Origin: Herbihabitans rhizosphaerae
GTDB lineage: Bacteria; Actinomycetota; Actinomycetes; Mycobacteriales; Pseudonocardiaceae
Assembly: GCF_004216555.1 (NCBI RefSeq)
Contig: NZ_SGWQ01000010.1
Location: 62,001 to 126,000, forward strand
Direction: 5' to 3'
DNA: 64,000 bases
Part shown: positions 18,653 to 27,946 of the stretch, in pieces
Layout: the number at the start of each line of letters is the position of its first letter
Numbering within the stretch: position 1 is the first letter of the stretch
The notes under the pieces: generated by a model
What the model was told of the DNA's origin: nothing
Database searches by the model: none
The model's input: only the letters and a program-made list of their open reading frames with translations
Position numbers and translations under genes: made by a program

Positions 18653-19594
18653 GTGTCAGCAGGGGGTAGTACCAAGGCGATTCTGGCCGCGTTGTTCGCC
18701 AACGCCGGCATCGCGGTCAGCAAGTTCGTCGGCTTCCTGATCACCGGGTCGTCGTCGATGCTGGCCGAGTCGGTGCACTCGGTCGCTGACACGTCCAACC
18801 AGGGTCTGCTGCTGCTCGGCCAGAAGACCTCGCTGCGCAAGGCCACCCGCCAGCACCCGTTCGGGTTCGGCCGCGACCGGTACTTCTACTCGTTCATCGT
18901 GGCGCTGATGCTGTTCACGCTCGGCTCCGCGTTCGCGCTGTACGAAGGCTTCCACAAGCTCCAGCATCCTGAGCCGCTGACCTCGCCGATCGTGGCGGTG
19001 ATCATCCTGGTGGTCGCGATCGGGCTGGAGACCTACAGCTTCCACACCGCGATCGTCGAGTCGAGGAAGGTCAAGGGCGACGTGTCGTGGTGGGGCTTCA
19101 TCCGCCAGTCGCGCACGCCGGAGCTGCCGGTGGTGCTGCTCGAGGACGCGGGCGCGCTGTTCGGTCTGGTGTTCGCCCTGTTCGGGGTCGGCCTCGCGAC
19201 GGTCACCGGCGATCCGGTGTGGGACTCCGTCGGCACCCTGATGATCGGTGTGCTGCTCGGCGTGATCGCGATCGTCCTGATCATCGAGATGAAGAGCCTG
19301 CTGATCGGTGAGGGCGCCACCGACAAGGAGCTCGAGGACATCGTCCACGAGCTGGAGTCCGGCGAGCAGGTGCAGCGCGTGATCCACATCCGCACCCAGT
19401 ACCTCGGCCCCGAGGAGCTTCTGGTGGCCGCGAAGATCGCCCTGCGGCCGGGGCTGGAGTTGGCCGACGTGGCACGCGCGATCGACAAGGCCGAGCTCAG
19501 CGTGCGTTCCGTGGTACCGGCGGCCAAACTGATCTACCTGGAGCCGGACCTGGATCGCGTGGGGAAGACGGCGAGCGCGCCGACCGAAAGTTGA
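18653..19594 (+). CDS. Cation diffusion facilitator (CDF) metal transporter
   Basis: 313-residue CDF protein. Transmembrane metal site residues appear in AESVHSVADTSNQ (HxxxD) and VLLEDAGALFG (ExxxD, in place of the common HxxxD or DxxxD), which may shift metal preference. About five hydrophobic segments are visible, then a cytoplasmic domain of about 90 residues. The GTG start follows GGGAGAC. It lies 64 nt after manA and may be read with it. Confidence 0.87.
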   Translation: MSAGGSTKAILAALFANAGIAVSKFVGFLITGSSSMLAESVHSVADTSNQGLLLLGQKTSLRKATRQHPFGFGRDRYFYSFIVALMLFTLGSAFALYEGFHKLQHPEPLTSPIVAVIILVVAIGLETYSFHTAIVESRKVKGDVSWWGFIRQSRTPELPVVLLEDAGALFGLVFALFGVGLATVTGDPVWDSVGTLMIGVLLGVIAIVLIIEMKSLLIGEGATDKELEDIVHELESGEQVQRVIHIRTQYLGPEELLVAAKIALRPGLELADVARAIDKAELSVRSVVPAAKLIYLEPDLDRVGKTASAPTES

Positions 19595-19682
19595 TCGCGG
19601 TACCGACTCCTGACGGGTTGAGAACGCGCTCGGTGACGCCGCTACGGTGACACCGGCATTTCCGTCAACGAGGAGGGAAACC

Positions 19683-21248
19683 GTGCCGGGTAACGGGCTG
19701 TGGCGCACGAAGTCGATCGAGCAATCGATCAAGGACACCGACGAGCCGGATTCCAAGCTCCGCAGGGACCTGACGGCCTGGGACCTCACGGTCTTCGGTG
19801 TCGCGGTCGTGATCGGCGCCGGAATCTTCACCCTGACCGCGCGGACGGCGGGTGACATCGCCGGACCGTCGGTGTCGCTGGCGTTCGTGCTCGCCGCCGT
19901 CGCCTGTGCGCTGGCCGCACTGTGCTACGCGGAGTTCGCCTCCACCGTCCCGGTGGCCGGCAGCGCCTACACCTTCTCCTACGCCACCTTCGGCGAGCTG
20001 TTCGCGTGGATCATCGGGTGGGACCTGATCCTCGAGTTCGCCGTCGCGGCGGCCGCGGTGGGCAAGGGCTGGTCGCTGTATCTGCAGACGGTGCTCGGCT
20101 ACATCTTCGGCAAGGGCAACGTCACCACGACGGTGACCATCGCCGGGCTGGACGTGGACTGGGGCGCGCTGCTGCTCATCGTCGTGCTGACCGGGCTGCT
20201 GGTCATGGGCACGAAGCTGTCCTCGCGGGTCAGCCTGGTGATCACCGCCATCAAGGTGGCCGTGGTCCTGTTCGTGGTGGGGCTGGGGATCTCCTACATC
20301 AACATGGACAACTACTCGCCCTACATCCCGCCGGGCGCGGAGTCCGGCGGCGGCAAGGGCGGCGTGGAGCAGTCGCTGTTCTCGCTGATCTCCGGCGGCG
20401 ACACGAGCACGTTCGGGTTCTACGGACTGCTGGCCGGCGCGTCGCTGGTGTTCTTCGCGTTCATCGGGTTCGACGTGGTGGCGACCACCGCCGAGGAGGC
20501 GCGCAACCCACAGAAGTCGGTGCCGCGCGGCATCCTCGGCTCGCTGGGCATCGTCACCGTGCTGTACGTCGCGGTCTCGCTCGTGGTCGTCGGCATGGTG
20601 TCCTACAAGGAATTGGCCACCACACCGGGGCCGGACGGCAAGAAGACGATCGCCACCGCGTTCTCCTTCCACGGCGCGGACTGGGCGGCGAACGTGATCT
20701 CGATCGGTGCGCTGGCCGGCCTGACCACGGTGGTCATGGTGATGCTGCTCGGCCAGGTCCGGATCCTGTTCGCGATGTCGCGTGACGGGCTGCTGCCGCG
20801 CAAGCTCGCGCACACCAGCTCGCACGGCACGCCGGTGCGCGCCACCGTCCTGGTCGGCGCGCTGGTCGCGGTCGCGGCGACGTTCTTCTCGGCAGACAAG
20901 CTCGAGGAGATGGTGAACGTCGGCACGCTGTTCGCGTTCATCCTGGTGTCGGCCGGTGTGGTCGTGCTGCGTAAGAAGCGGCCCGACCTCAAGCGCGGCT
21001 TCAAGGTGCCGCTGGTGCCGCTGGTCCCGATCCTGGCGATCCTCGCGTGCCTGTGGCTGATGCTGAACCTGAGCGTGCTGACCTGGCTGCGGTTCATCGT
21101 CTGGATGGTGGCCGGCGTGCTCGTCTACTTCGTGTACAGCAGGCGGCATTCGTTGCTGGGCAAGCAGATGAGCGGCGCGACGGACACGCCGTCCGGGACG
21201 CCGCCGCCGGTCGACGAAGCGGATCCGAAGGCCACTCCCGACTCGTAG
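19683..21248 (+). CDS. APC-family amino-acid permease
   Basis: 521-residue amino acid/polyamine/organocation transporter of the cationic amino-acid type. The N-terminal motif GAGIFTLTARTAGD follows the first helix, and FAFIGFDVVATTAEEARNP is the conserved loop after TM6; about 12 hydrophobic helices are present. GTG 19683 has GAGGAGGG upstream and gives a normal cytoplasmic leader. It corresponds to Rv3253c by position. A strong terminator follows. Confidence 0.9.
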   Translation: MPGNGLWRTKSIEQSIKDTDEPDSKLRRDLTAWDLTVFGVAVVIGAGIFTLTARTAGDIAGPSVSLAFVLAAVACALAALCYAEFASTVPVAGSAYTFSYATFGELFAWIIGWDLILEFAVAAAAVGKGWSLYLQTVLGYIFGKGNVTTTVTIAGLDVDWGALLLIVVLTGLLVMGTKLSSRVSLVITAIKVAVVLFVVGLGISYINMDNYSPYIPPGAESGGGKGGVEQSLFSLISGGDTSTFGFYGLLAGASLVFFAFIGFDVVATTAEEARNPQKSVPRGILGSLGIVTVLYVAVSLVVVGMVSYKELATTPGPDGKKTIATAFSFHGADWAANVISIGALAGLTTVVMVMLLGQVRILFAMSRDGLLPRKLAHTSSHGTPVRATVLVGALVAVAATFFSADKLEEMVNVGTLFAFILVSAGVVVLRKKRPDLKRGFKVPLVPLVPILAILACLWLMLNLSVLTWLRFIVWMVAGVLVYFVYSRRHSLLGKQMSGATDTPSGTPPPVDEADPKATPDS

Positions 21249-21263
21249 GCCTCGACACAACCG

Positions 21264-21304
21264 ACGCGTCGCCGGTCCCCGGTGGGGGCCGGCGACGCGT
21301 TTTT
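21264..21304 (+). terminator. Rho-independent terminator after the APC permease
   Basis: A 12-bp perfect stem (ACGCGTCGCCGG pairing with CCGGCGACGCGT) with a 13-nt loop, followed by TTTT. Its position 16 nt past the permease stop marks the end of the manB-to-permease transcription unit. Confidence 0.9.
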
Positions 21305-21529
21305 GTGGATCTCCGACCGTGGCCCGAGCGTGATCGTCCGGATCCCGACGGTAATAAGTTGGGTACACGTACCTACGGCACCCGTATTGCTCCGCGCGGG
21401 GACATATCCGACAGTCGAAGACTGAACCGGCGGCCCACCGCGACGTGAGGTCGGGGAGCGTAGGCCGGAGGGCGCCGGTCAGAAGGTCGTAATCCCTGCT
21501 GTGCTTTCTGCTCAAAGAAAGGTCAGTCT

Positions 21530-22153
21530 ATGTTGACGCTGCTTACCGCAGCTGGTTTGGCGCTGTCCACAATACTTGCGCCGATGGGTGGCGACGAATC
21601 CCCGGCCAGCACCCCAACGCCGGATAAGATCACCATTAACGTCGAAACGGTCAACGGATCCGGCTGCCGTCCGGGAACGGCGAAGGTGACCCCGTCGCCG
21701 GACAAGACTTCGTTTGCCGTCACCTACAGCGAGTACACCGCCGAGGCCGGGGGCGCGGAACCCACGGACATGCGAAAGAACTGTCAGCTGGTGCTGCGGA
21801 TCAGCATTCCGCAGGGCTTCACCTATGCGATCGCCCGGGCCGACTACGGCGGATTCGCACGCCTGGCCGGCGGCGCGCATGCCCTGCAGCAGGCCAACTA
21901 CTACTTCCAGGGCTCGTCGGACAACAACGTGTCCAGTCACCCGATCGATGGCCCGTACAGCGACGACTGGCATTTCACGGACCGGGCGTCGGAGCCGGTC
22001 TACGCGCCGTGCGGTGCGGAGCGAATGCTCAACATCAACACGGAGCTGCGGGTCAACACCGGCAGTTCCGGCGATGCGCGCAGTTTCATGACGATGGATT
22101 CGACCTACGCCGGTGTCAGGTCCAATTACCACTTCCAGTGGAAAGAGTGCTGA
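21530..22153 (+). CDS. Secreted DUF4360-like protein
   Basis: 207 residues with a short N-terminal hydrophobic segment (LTLLTAAGLALSTILAPM) acting as a signal or anchor. The remainder resembles the DUF4360 family of secreted beta-rich proteins: GSGCRPGTAKV and KNCQLVLRISIPQGF, with several cysteines (CRPG, KNCQ, APCG, KEC) likely in disulfides. No function is known. The ATG follows AAAGGTC. The 225 bp between the terminator and this gene hold no other gene. Confidence 0.75.
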   Translation: MLTLLTAAGLALSTILAPMGGDESPASTPTPDKITINVETVNGSGCRPGTAKVTPSPDKTSFAVTYSEYTAEAGGAEPTDMRKNCQLVLRISIPQGFTYAIARADYGGFARLAGGAHALQQANYYFQGSSDNNVSSHPIDGPYSDDWHFTDRASEPVYAPCGAERMLNINTELRVNTGSSGDARSFMTMDSTYAGVRSNYHFQWKEC

Positions 22154-22250
22154 GCGAGGCGGCGTTTAACTGATTCTTGTGCGGTTGCCGGTCTACGGGT
22201 CAGACCGGCAGCCGCGCATCCCATCGTCGTTGCGTAACATTCCCGGCATC

Positions 22251-23570
22251 ATGCTGAACACCGTGCTGTGCGTCGACGTCGGCTCGACGTGGACCAAGGC
22301 CGCGCTGGTCGCCGGGGACGGCCGGCTGCTCGGCACCGCGCAGCACGCCACCACTCCGCCCGAGGTGCTGGACGGCGTCGCGGCCGTCACCGATTCCCTG
22401 CACGCGGCCGAATCCGAGGTGCTGGTGTGCTCGTCGGCCGGCGGTGGGCTGCGGCTGGCCGTGGTCGGGCACGAGCGGCTGATCAGCGCCGAGGCCGCGC
22501 ACCGGGTGGCGCTGTCGGCCGGCGCGAAGGTGGTGCACGTCGCCGCCGGCGAGCTGGACGGCTCGGGCGTACGCGAGCTGCGTGCGGCGGCGCCGGACGT
22601 CGTGCTGCTGGTCGGCGGTACCGACGGCGGCGACGAGAAAGTGTTGCTGCACAACGCGAAACGGCTCGCCGCGAACCGGATCACGCCGCCGGTCGTACTC
22701 GCCGGCAACGTGGCGGTGCGCGAGGAGGCGCACGCCGTGCTGGCCGCGACCGGGCGGCGGGTGGTGCCGACCGGCAACGTGCTGCCGGACGTCGGTGAGC
22801 TGGCGCCCGCACCGGCCCGCGCGGCGATCCGCGAGGTGTTCCTGCGGCACGTGATCGGCGGCAAGGGCCTGTCCAAGGGCACGCGCTTCCTGCGGCTGGT
22901 GCGCACGGTCACGCCGGACGCGGTGCTCTCCGGTGTCGGGCGGCTGGCGAAAGTCCTTGCCGCACAAGAGGAATCGGCCGGCGCGGTGCTGGTCGTGGAC
23001 GTCGGCGGCGCGACCACCGACGTGTACTCCGCGGTGTCCACTGTGGACGATGACACGCCGGCGACGGCGGTGGCACTGCCCCCGGACCGGCGCACGGTCG
23101 AGGGCGACATCGGCATGCGCTGGTCGGCCCAGGGCATCGTGGCCGAGGCGCGCACGGAGAAGCTGATCACCGCGGAGGAGGCCGCCGTGCTGGCCGAGCC
23201 GGCACGGCTGCGCGCCGAGCAGGTCGATCTCATACCGTCCACAGTGGACGAGTCCGAAGTGGACACCCGGCTGGCGGCGTTGGCCGCGGTGCTCGCCGTC
23301 CGCCGCCACCTGCGGCTGATCGGCGGCTGGCTCGGGCCGAGGGGAGCCGGCCTCGCCGTGCTGTCCGGCGGCGTGTTCCGGCACGCCGGCCCGGACGCGC
23401 TGGCCACCGTCGAGGCGACCCTGCGCGCCGATCCGGTGCTGCGGCCCGTTCTGCGCGCCGCGGCGATCACGGTCGACCGCGACTACGTGCTCGCGCCCGC
23501 CGGCCTGCTCGCCGACACCTCCCGCGAGTCCACCGCCGACGCCCTGCTCGCCACCCACCTCACCCGCTGA
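22251..23570 (+). CDS. Glutamate mutase L-like ASKHA ATPase
   Basis: 439 residues of the MutL/GlmL family: CVDVGSTWTKAALV is the ASKHA phosphate-1 loop, VVDVGGATTDVYS the phosphate-2 loop, LLVGGTDGGDEK and AVLSGGVFRHAG adenosine-site elements. GlmL is thought to reactivate or chaperone B12-dependent glutamate mutase. No mutase E or S subunit is in this window, so the partner is unknown. The ATG is preferred over an upstream in-frame start because it begins directly at the ATPase fold. Confidence 0.82.
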   Translation: MLNTVLCVDVGSTWTKAALVAGDGRLLGTAQHATTPPEVLDGVAAVTDSLHAAESEVLVCSSAGGGLRLAVVGHERLISAEAAHRVALSAGAKVVHVAAGELDGSGVRELRAAAPDVVLLVGGTDGGDEKVLLHNAKRLAANRITPPVVLAGNVAVREEAHAVLAATGRRVVPTGNVLPDVGELAPAPARAAIREVFLRHVIGGKGLSKGTRFLRLVRTVTPDAVLSGVGRLAKVLAAQEESAGAVLVVDVGGATTDVYSAVSTVDDDTPATAVALPPDRRTVEGDIGMRWSAQGIVAEARTEKLITAEEAAVLAEPARLRAEQVDLIPSTVDESEVDTRLAALAAVLAVRRHLRLIGGWLGPRGAGLAVLSGGVFRHAGPDALATVEATLRADPVLRPVLRAAAITVDRDYVLAPAGLLADTSRESTADALLATHLTR

Positions 23571-23588
23571 TCAACCCCAGCTTTGCGG

Positions 23589-23606
23589 ACTTTAGCCCGC
23601 TAAAGT
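23589..23606. repeat. Short palindrome with AGCCCGCTAAA core
   Basis: ACTTTAGCCCGCTAAAGT, a perfect 8-bp inverted repeat around CC, between convergent genes ending at 23570 and 23766. Member of the intergenic palindrome family described in the findings. Confidence 0.8.
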
Positions 23607-23701
23607 ACGGCGTTCCAGGGCCGCGGAACGTGACGTGGTGTGATCGCGCCAGGTCAGAGGGCTGTGGATACGCGACTTGACACAGTTCGCCGCGTGTGCC
23701 C

Positions 23702-23727
23702 GCGTACTTAAGCCCGCTAAAGTACGC
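23702..23727. repeat. Second short palindrome in the same intergenic space
   Basis: GCGTACTT pairs with AAGTACGC around the shared AAGCCCGCTA core. It is 96 bp from the preceding palindrome and 39 bp before the hydrolase stop. Probably a bidirectional transcript end. Confidence 0.8.
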
Positions 23728-23765
23728 ACACACGCGCTGAGCTGGGCAAATGCGCCCGGGTTGGG

Positions 23766-26213
23766 TCAGTTGGCGGTGCTCGGGTCCGTGTCCGCGGGCT
23801 CGGACCGCGGAGTGGTCGCCGTGGTCGAGGAGGCGCCGTTCTGGGTGGCGCGCAGTGCGGGCAGGCCGGCGTGCCAGTCGGTGGTCGGCTCGGTCGGGTC
23901 GAGCCCGGCGGCGAGCGCGATCGCGCGGTCCCACTCGGGGTCGGCGAAGTACTCTCGGTGGCCCAGCACGCCGGGCACCCACCGCCGGCCGGGGAACGGC
24001 CCGGCGAGCGGGTCGGGCAGCCAGTGGTCGCCGCCGAGGATCAGCGCACCCGTCGGCGCGCGGGTGGCCGGCGGCAGCGGGCCGAGCGCCCCGTCCGGCC
24101 GATAGCCGACGCCCAGCAGCTCGCCGTCGCACACCTGCCGCTGCCACGTCGTCACCGCGCCGCCGAGGAAGTCCGTGCCACGGCACAGCGCGCGCCATCG
24201 TCCGTCGAGCCCGCCGGCGAGTGCGGCCAGCGCGGTGTGCGGCACGACGGCGGGGAACGCACGGGGGTAGGCCCACTGCAACTGCGAGCCGGCGGTCACC
24301 AGTCCGACGCGCTCGCGATCGGCCGGCGGCAGCGTCTCCATCAGCCGCGCCGCGGCGAACGCGGCCAGCAGGCCACCCTGGCTGTGTCCGGTGAGCACCA
24401 CCCGCACGCCCGGATCGCGCAGGTGCTCGCGCGCCCGCGCGGCCAGCTCCGGCACCACCTTCAGCGCGTAGCACGGCGGCACGGTCGGGTGCGCCTCGCG
24501 CGGCCAGAAGCAGGCGAGGTCGGCGATCACACCGAGCTGACGCGCGGTCTCCTTCGCTTTCACCGCAATGTAAACGGCACGCAGCAGCCCGGCGGCGAGC
24601 AGGCCGAGTGCGAGCACGCCGAGCCCGGACAGTGGCTCGGTCCAGCCCGGTGGGTCCACATTGGACAGACGCATCACCAGCGCCAGCGCGGATCCGATCA
24701 GCAGCACGCCCGCGGTCACCAGCGCGACGTGGTGCACGTGCGCGCGGCGCCACCGCGCCCACCACCACGCGTGGTTGGCCAGCGCCAGGTCGTCGGGCCG
24801 GCCGTCGTGCAGCAGCGCCGCCTCCGGATCGACCAGCCCGCGCCGCTCCCTGCGCAGCCGGTACAACACGACCAGCCCGATCACCGGCGTGGCGACCAGC
24901 ACGGTCAGCACCGCGCCGGCGCCCCACAGCAGGGTCAGCGACTGGTACCCGCGAGGCAGCTCCAGCCCGGGTGCGTCGATCAGCCGGCGCACCGCGATGC
25001 CCAGCCCCGCACCGAACCCGCCGCCGAGCAGGCAGGCGATGCCCAGCACGGGCGCGGACATCCAGCCGCCGGCCCACGGCCGCAGTTCGCGCGGCCGGGT
25101 CGCCCACATCGGACGCGCGAGCAGTGCGGCCGGAAGCAGCAGGACGGCGAACACCACGCACACCACGAACATCGCCGCCGCGATCAGCTCGGCGGTGGAG
25201 TCGGTGCCGGAAAGCCTTGTGGGCAAAGGATTCGTGCTCGCGCCGGCGGCGATGACGAGCGTCACGCCGAGGCCGATCAGCAGCCGCCGGGGGATGCGGC
25301 CGAACGAGGCGCGCAGCCACCGTCCGCCGCGCTCCGGTGTGGCGCCGGTCGGGTCGTCGATCAGCAGCGCGCCGGCCAGTGCGAGCACCAGCAGCACCAT
25401 CGCGGTCGTCCACAGCACTCCGGGCAGCGCGCCGGACGGTGGGCTCAGCGGACCGCCGAGCGGCAGCAGGGACACCGTGGCCAGCGCCGCGACCGTGTGC
25501 AGGGCGCGCAACGTGGGTGTGTCCGGGTCGGCGGCGAGCCCGGTACCGGGCATCTGCCCGCGCACGTGCCGGTCCTCCAGCTTGCGGGCCGACAGCAGCG
25601 AGGAGTCGCCGGTGATGTCCCAGCACGCGGTGGACACCCGGTGCAGGGTGAAGATCACGAGCAGCACGGGGAGCAGCCCGAGCAGTGCCCGCACGGACGG
25701 TGTCTCGCGCAGCCAGTCCGGCGCTCCGGACAGGCACGCGGCACCGGGCGAAAGGCATTGCGCCGCAAGGAGATCCAGGCTCACCACGGCGACCTGGGTG
25801 ACCAGCAGCATGGTCAGCAGCAGCGCGGCGATCCGCAGCAGCGACCGGATTGCCAGGCCCAGCACGGTGGCCGCGCGGCTGTTCGGCGCGACCGGCGGCA
25901 GCATCCAGTGCGCCACGTTCGCCAGGGAGAACGGGAACAGCAGCGCCCACGCCGACTTCGCCAGGCCGCCCGAGGTCATGCCGCCCCAGACGTAACCCTC
26001 GACGATGCGGGGCAGCGAGCGGCCGTTGGCCCGCAGCATCGGCCCGGGGGCGGGTCGGCGGAGCCGGTCGGCCGGTCGCACGATGCGGCCGAGCCGGTCG
26101 CCGCCGACCTCGACGGCCGCCACCGAGTCGACCAGTGACTCCGCTTTCGTGCCCATGATTCCGTGCACGCGCAGCTCGACGACGCGAGTGTCCGGTCCCG
26201 GTGGCAGCAGCAC
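23766..26213 (-). CDS. Large polytopic membrane alpha/beta-hydrolase (lipase-like)
   Basis: 815 residues. The N-terminus VVELRVHGIMGTKAESLVD resembles the oxyanion-hole strand of alpha/beta hydrolases. Several membrane spans follow between about residues 115 and 555. The C-terminal 250 residues carry the nucleophile elbow LTGHSQGGLLAAFAAARL (GxSxG). The last 30 residues are Ser/Thr/Pro-rich. It may be a membrane esterase or lipase with N- and C-terminal parts of one hydrolase split by the membrane region (inference). The GTG start precedes the VHGI strand. Confidence 0.75.
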   Translation of the reverse strand: MLLPPGPDTRVVELRVHGIMGTKAESLVDSVAAVEVGGDRLGRIVRPADRLRRPAPGPMLRANGRSLPRIVEGYVWGGMTSGGLAKSAWALLFPFSLANVAHWMLPPVAPNSRAATVLGLAIRSLLRIAALLLTMLLVTQVAVVSLDLLAAQCLSPGAACLSGAPDWLRETPSVRALLGLLPVLLVIFTLHRVSTACWDITGDSSLLSARKLEDRHVRGQMPGTGLAADPDTPTLRALHTVAALATVSLLPLGGPLSPPSGALPGVLWTTAMVLLVLALAGALLIDDPTGATPERGGRWLRASFGRIPRRLLIGLGVTLVIAAGASTNPLPTRLSGTDSTAELIAAAMFVVCVVFAVLLLPAALLARPMWATRPRELRPWAGGWMSAPVLGIACLLGGGFGAGLGIAVRRLIDAPGLELPRGYQSLTLLWGAGAVLTVLVATPVIGLVVLYRLRRERRGLVDPEAALLHDGRPDDLALANHAWWWARWRRAHVHHVALVTAGVLLIGSALALVMRLSNVDPPGWTEPLSGLGVLALGLLAAGLLRAVYIAVKAKETARQLGVIADLACFWPREAHPTVPPCYALKVVPELAARAREHLRDPGVRVVLTGHSQGGLLAAFAAARLMETLPPADRERVGLVTAGSQLQWAYPRAFPAVVPHTALAALAGGLDGRWRALCRGTDFLGGAVTTWQRQVCDGELLGVGYRPDGALGPLPPATRAPTGALILGGDHWLPDPLAGPFPGRRWVPGVLGHREYFADPEWDRAIALAAGLDPTEPTTDWHAGLPALRATQNGASSTTATTPRSEPADTDPSTAN

Positions 26214-26296
26214 CGTCCCGCCTCCCTCGCGCTCGGCTCCCGTCCCTGTTCACACGGTAGTGTCATGGCGTCGCTGATTCTTGGAGGACGCACACG

Positions 26297-27781
26297 ATGA
26301 CCGTTGAAGATACGCGCACCACGCCCGGTTACGCCCGTACCGTCGGCGATCTCGACTTCGCTGTTGCGGATCTGTCGCTGGCGGAGTTCGGCCGCAAGGA
26401 GATTCGGCTGGCCGAGCACGAGATGCCAGGGCTGATGGCACTACGGCGAGAGTACTCCGAGGTGTACCCGTTGCGGGGCGCGCGGGTCTCCGGGTCGCTG
26501 CACATGACGGTGCAGACGGCGGTGTTGATCGAGACCCTGGTGTCGTTGGGCGCCGAGGTGCGGTGGTGCTCGTGCAACATCTTCTCCACCCAGGACCACG
26601 CCGCGGCCGCCACTGTGGTGGGCCCGCACGGCACGCCGGAGGAGCCGAAGGGTGTGCCGGTGTTCGCGTGGAAGGGCGAGACGCTTCCGGAGTACTGGTG
26701 GGCCACCGAGCAGATGTTGACCTGGCCGGGTGGCGAGGGTCCGAACATGATCCTCGACGACGGTGGGGACGCGACCTTGTTGGTGCACAAGGGAACCGAG
26801 TACGAGAAGGCCGGTGTGGTGCCGTCGGCGGAGGCGGACGATCCGGACGAGTGGAAGGTCATCCTGGAGACGCTGCGCGCCTCGCTCGCGGCGGACTCGT
26901 CACGGTGGACTCGCCTCGGTGAAGGTGTGAAGGGTGTTACCGAGGAGACCACCACCGGGGTGCTGCGCTTGACGCAGATGGCGGCGGCCGGTGAGTTGTT
27001 GTTCCCGGCGATCAACGTGAACGACTCGGTGACCAAGTCGAAGTTCGACAACCGCTACGGCATCCGGCACTCGCTGATCGACGGGATCAACCGTGGCACC
27101 GACGTGCTGATCGGCGGCAAGGTCGCGGTCGTGGCCGGCTACGGCGATGTGGGCAAGGGCGCCGCCGAGTCACTGCGGGGTCAGGGTGCCAGGGTGATCG
27201 TGACCGAGATCGACCCGATCTGCGGGTTGCAGGCCGCGATGGACGGCTACCAGGTCCGCACGCTGGACGACGTGGTGGGCGAGGCCGACATGGTGATCAC
27301 CACCACGGGCAACAAGGACGTGGTGACCGTCGAGCACATGGCCAAGATGAAGCATCAGGCGATCCTGGGCAACATCGGGCACTTCGACAACGAGCTGGAC
27401 ATGGCCGGTCTGGCGCGCTATCCGGGTATTCACCGGATCAACATCAAGCCGCAGGTTGACGAGTGGGTGTTCCCGGACGGGCACTCGATCATCGTGCTGT
27501 CCGAGGGTCGGCTGCTGAACCTGGGCAACGCGACTGGGCATCCGTCGTTCGTGATGTCGAACAGCTTCTCGAATCAGGTGATCGCGCAGATCGAGCTGTT
27601 CACGAAGAACGAGGAGTACGACAAAGAGGTGTATCGGCTGCCGAAGAAGTTGGACGAGAAGGTGGCTCGGATTCATCTGGATGCGCTGGGTGGGGAGCTT
27701 ACGAAGCTCTCGAAGGACCAAGCTGAGTACATCGACGTTGATGTGGATGGGCCTTACAAGTCGGATCACTATCGGTACTGA
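26297..27781 (+). CDS. ahcY: S-adenosylhomocysteine hydrolase
   Basis: Splits S-adenosylhomocysteine into adenosine and homocysteine, relieving product inhibition of methyltransferases. Signature segments are [31 protein letters not shown], the NAD-binding [18 protein letters not shown], and the C-terminal PYKSDHYRY. At 494 residues it carries the insert typical of actinobacterial forms. It supplies housekeeping support for the SAM-dependent methyltransferase of the terpenoid cluster, though there is no direct link. A hairpin follows. Confidence 0.97.
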   Translation: MTVEDTRTTPGYARTVGDLDFAVADLSLAEFGRKEIRLAEHEMPGLMALRREYSEVYPLRGARVSGSLHMTVQTAVLIETLVSLGAEVRWCSCNIFSTQDHAAAATVVGPHGTPEEPKGVPVFAWKGETLPEYWWATEQMLTWPGGEGPNMILDDGGDATLLVHKGTEYEKAGVVPSAEADDPDEWKVILETLRASLAADSSRWTRLGEGVKGVTEETTTGVLRLTQMAAAGELLFPAINVNDSVTKSKFDNRYGIRHSLIDGINRGTDVLIGGKVAVVAGYGDVGKGAAESLRGQGARVIVTEIDPICGLQAAMDGYQVRTLDDVVGEADMVITTTGNKDVVTVEHMAKMKHQAILGNIGHFDNELDMAGLARYPGIHRINIKPQVDEWVFPDGHSIIVLSEGRLLNLGNATGHPSFVMSNSFSNQVIAQIELFTKNEEYDKEVYRLPKKLDEKVARIHLDALGGELTKLSKDQAEYIDVDVDGPYKSDHYRY

Positions 27782-27808
27782 GTTCGCTTTCTGACGTTTG
27801 GCTGCCGC

Positions 27809-27858
27809 GGCGGTCGCCGGTTGGTGTGACACAGTGCGCGGGTGTTCCGGCGACCGCC
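27809..27858 (+). terminator. Hairpin downstream of sahH
   Basis: GGCGGTCGCCGG (27809-27820) is the exact complement of CCGGCGACCGCC (27847-27858), with a 26-nt loop and only a short T run after it. Its place 28 nt past the sahH stop suggests transcript termination. Confidence 0.7.
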
Positions 27859-27946
27859 TTGCCAACGGGATTTGGGCACGCCTTTTGCTTTGTGGGTCAC
27901 CTTAATGGGTGACGTTTTTGGGGCTGGGCGGCGGTAGAATTGTGGT

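Noticed and set aside
21305-21529. Possible riboswitch or leader before the DUF4360-like gene
   Set aside because: The region follows a terminator and contains an ordinary promoter-length spacer; no conserved riboswitch core was recognised.
23560-26253. 897-codon open frame on the - strand in a second frame over the membrane hydrolase
   Set aside because: Arginine/alanine-rich shadow translation; the frame ending at 23766 carries the GHSQG motif and membrane helices.
26214-26296. SAH or SAM riboswitch upstream of sahH
   Set aside because: Only 83 bp lie between the divergent genes and no matching conserved core or hairpin arrangement was visible.
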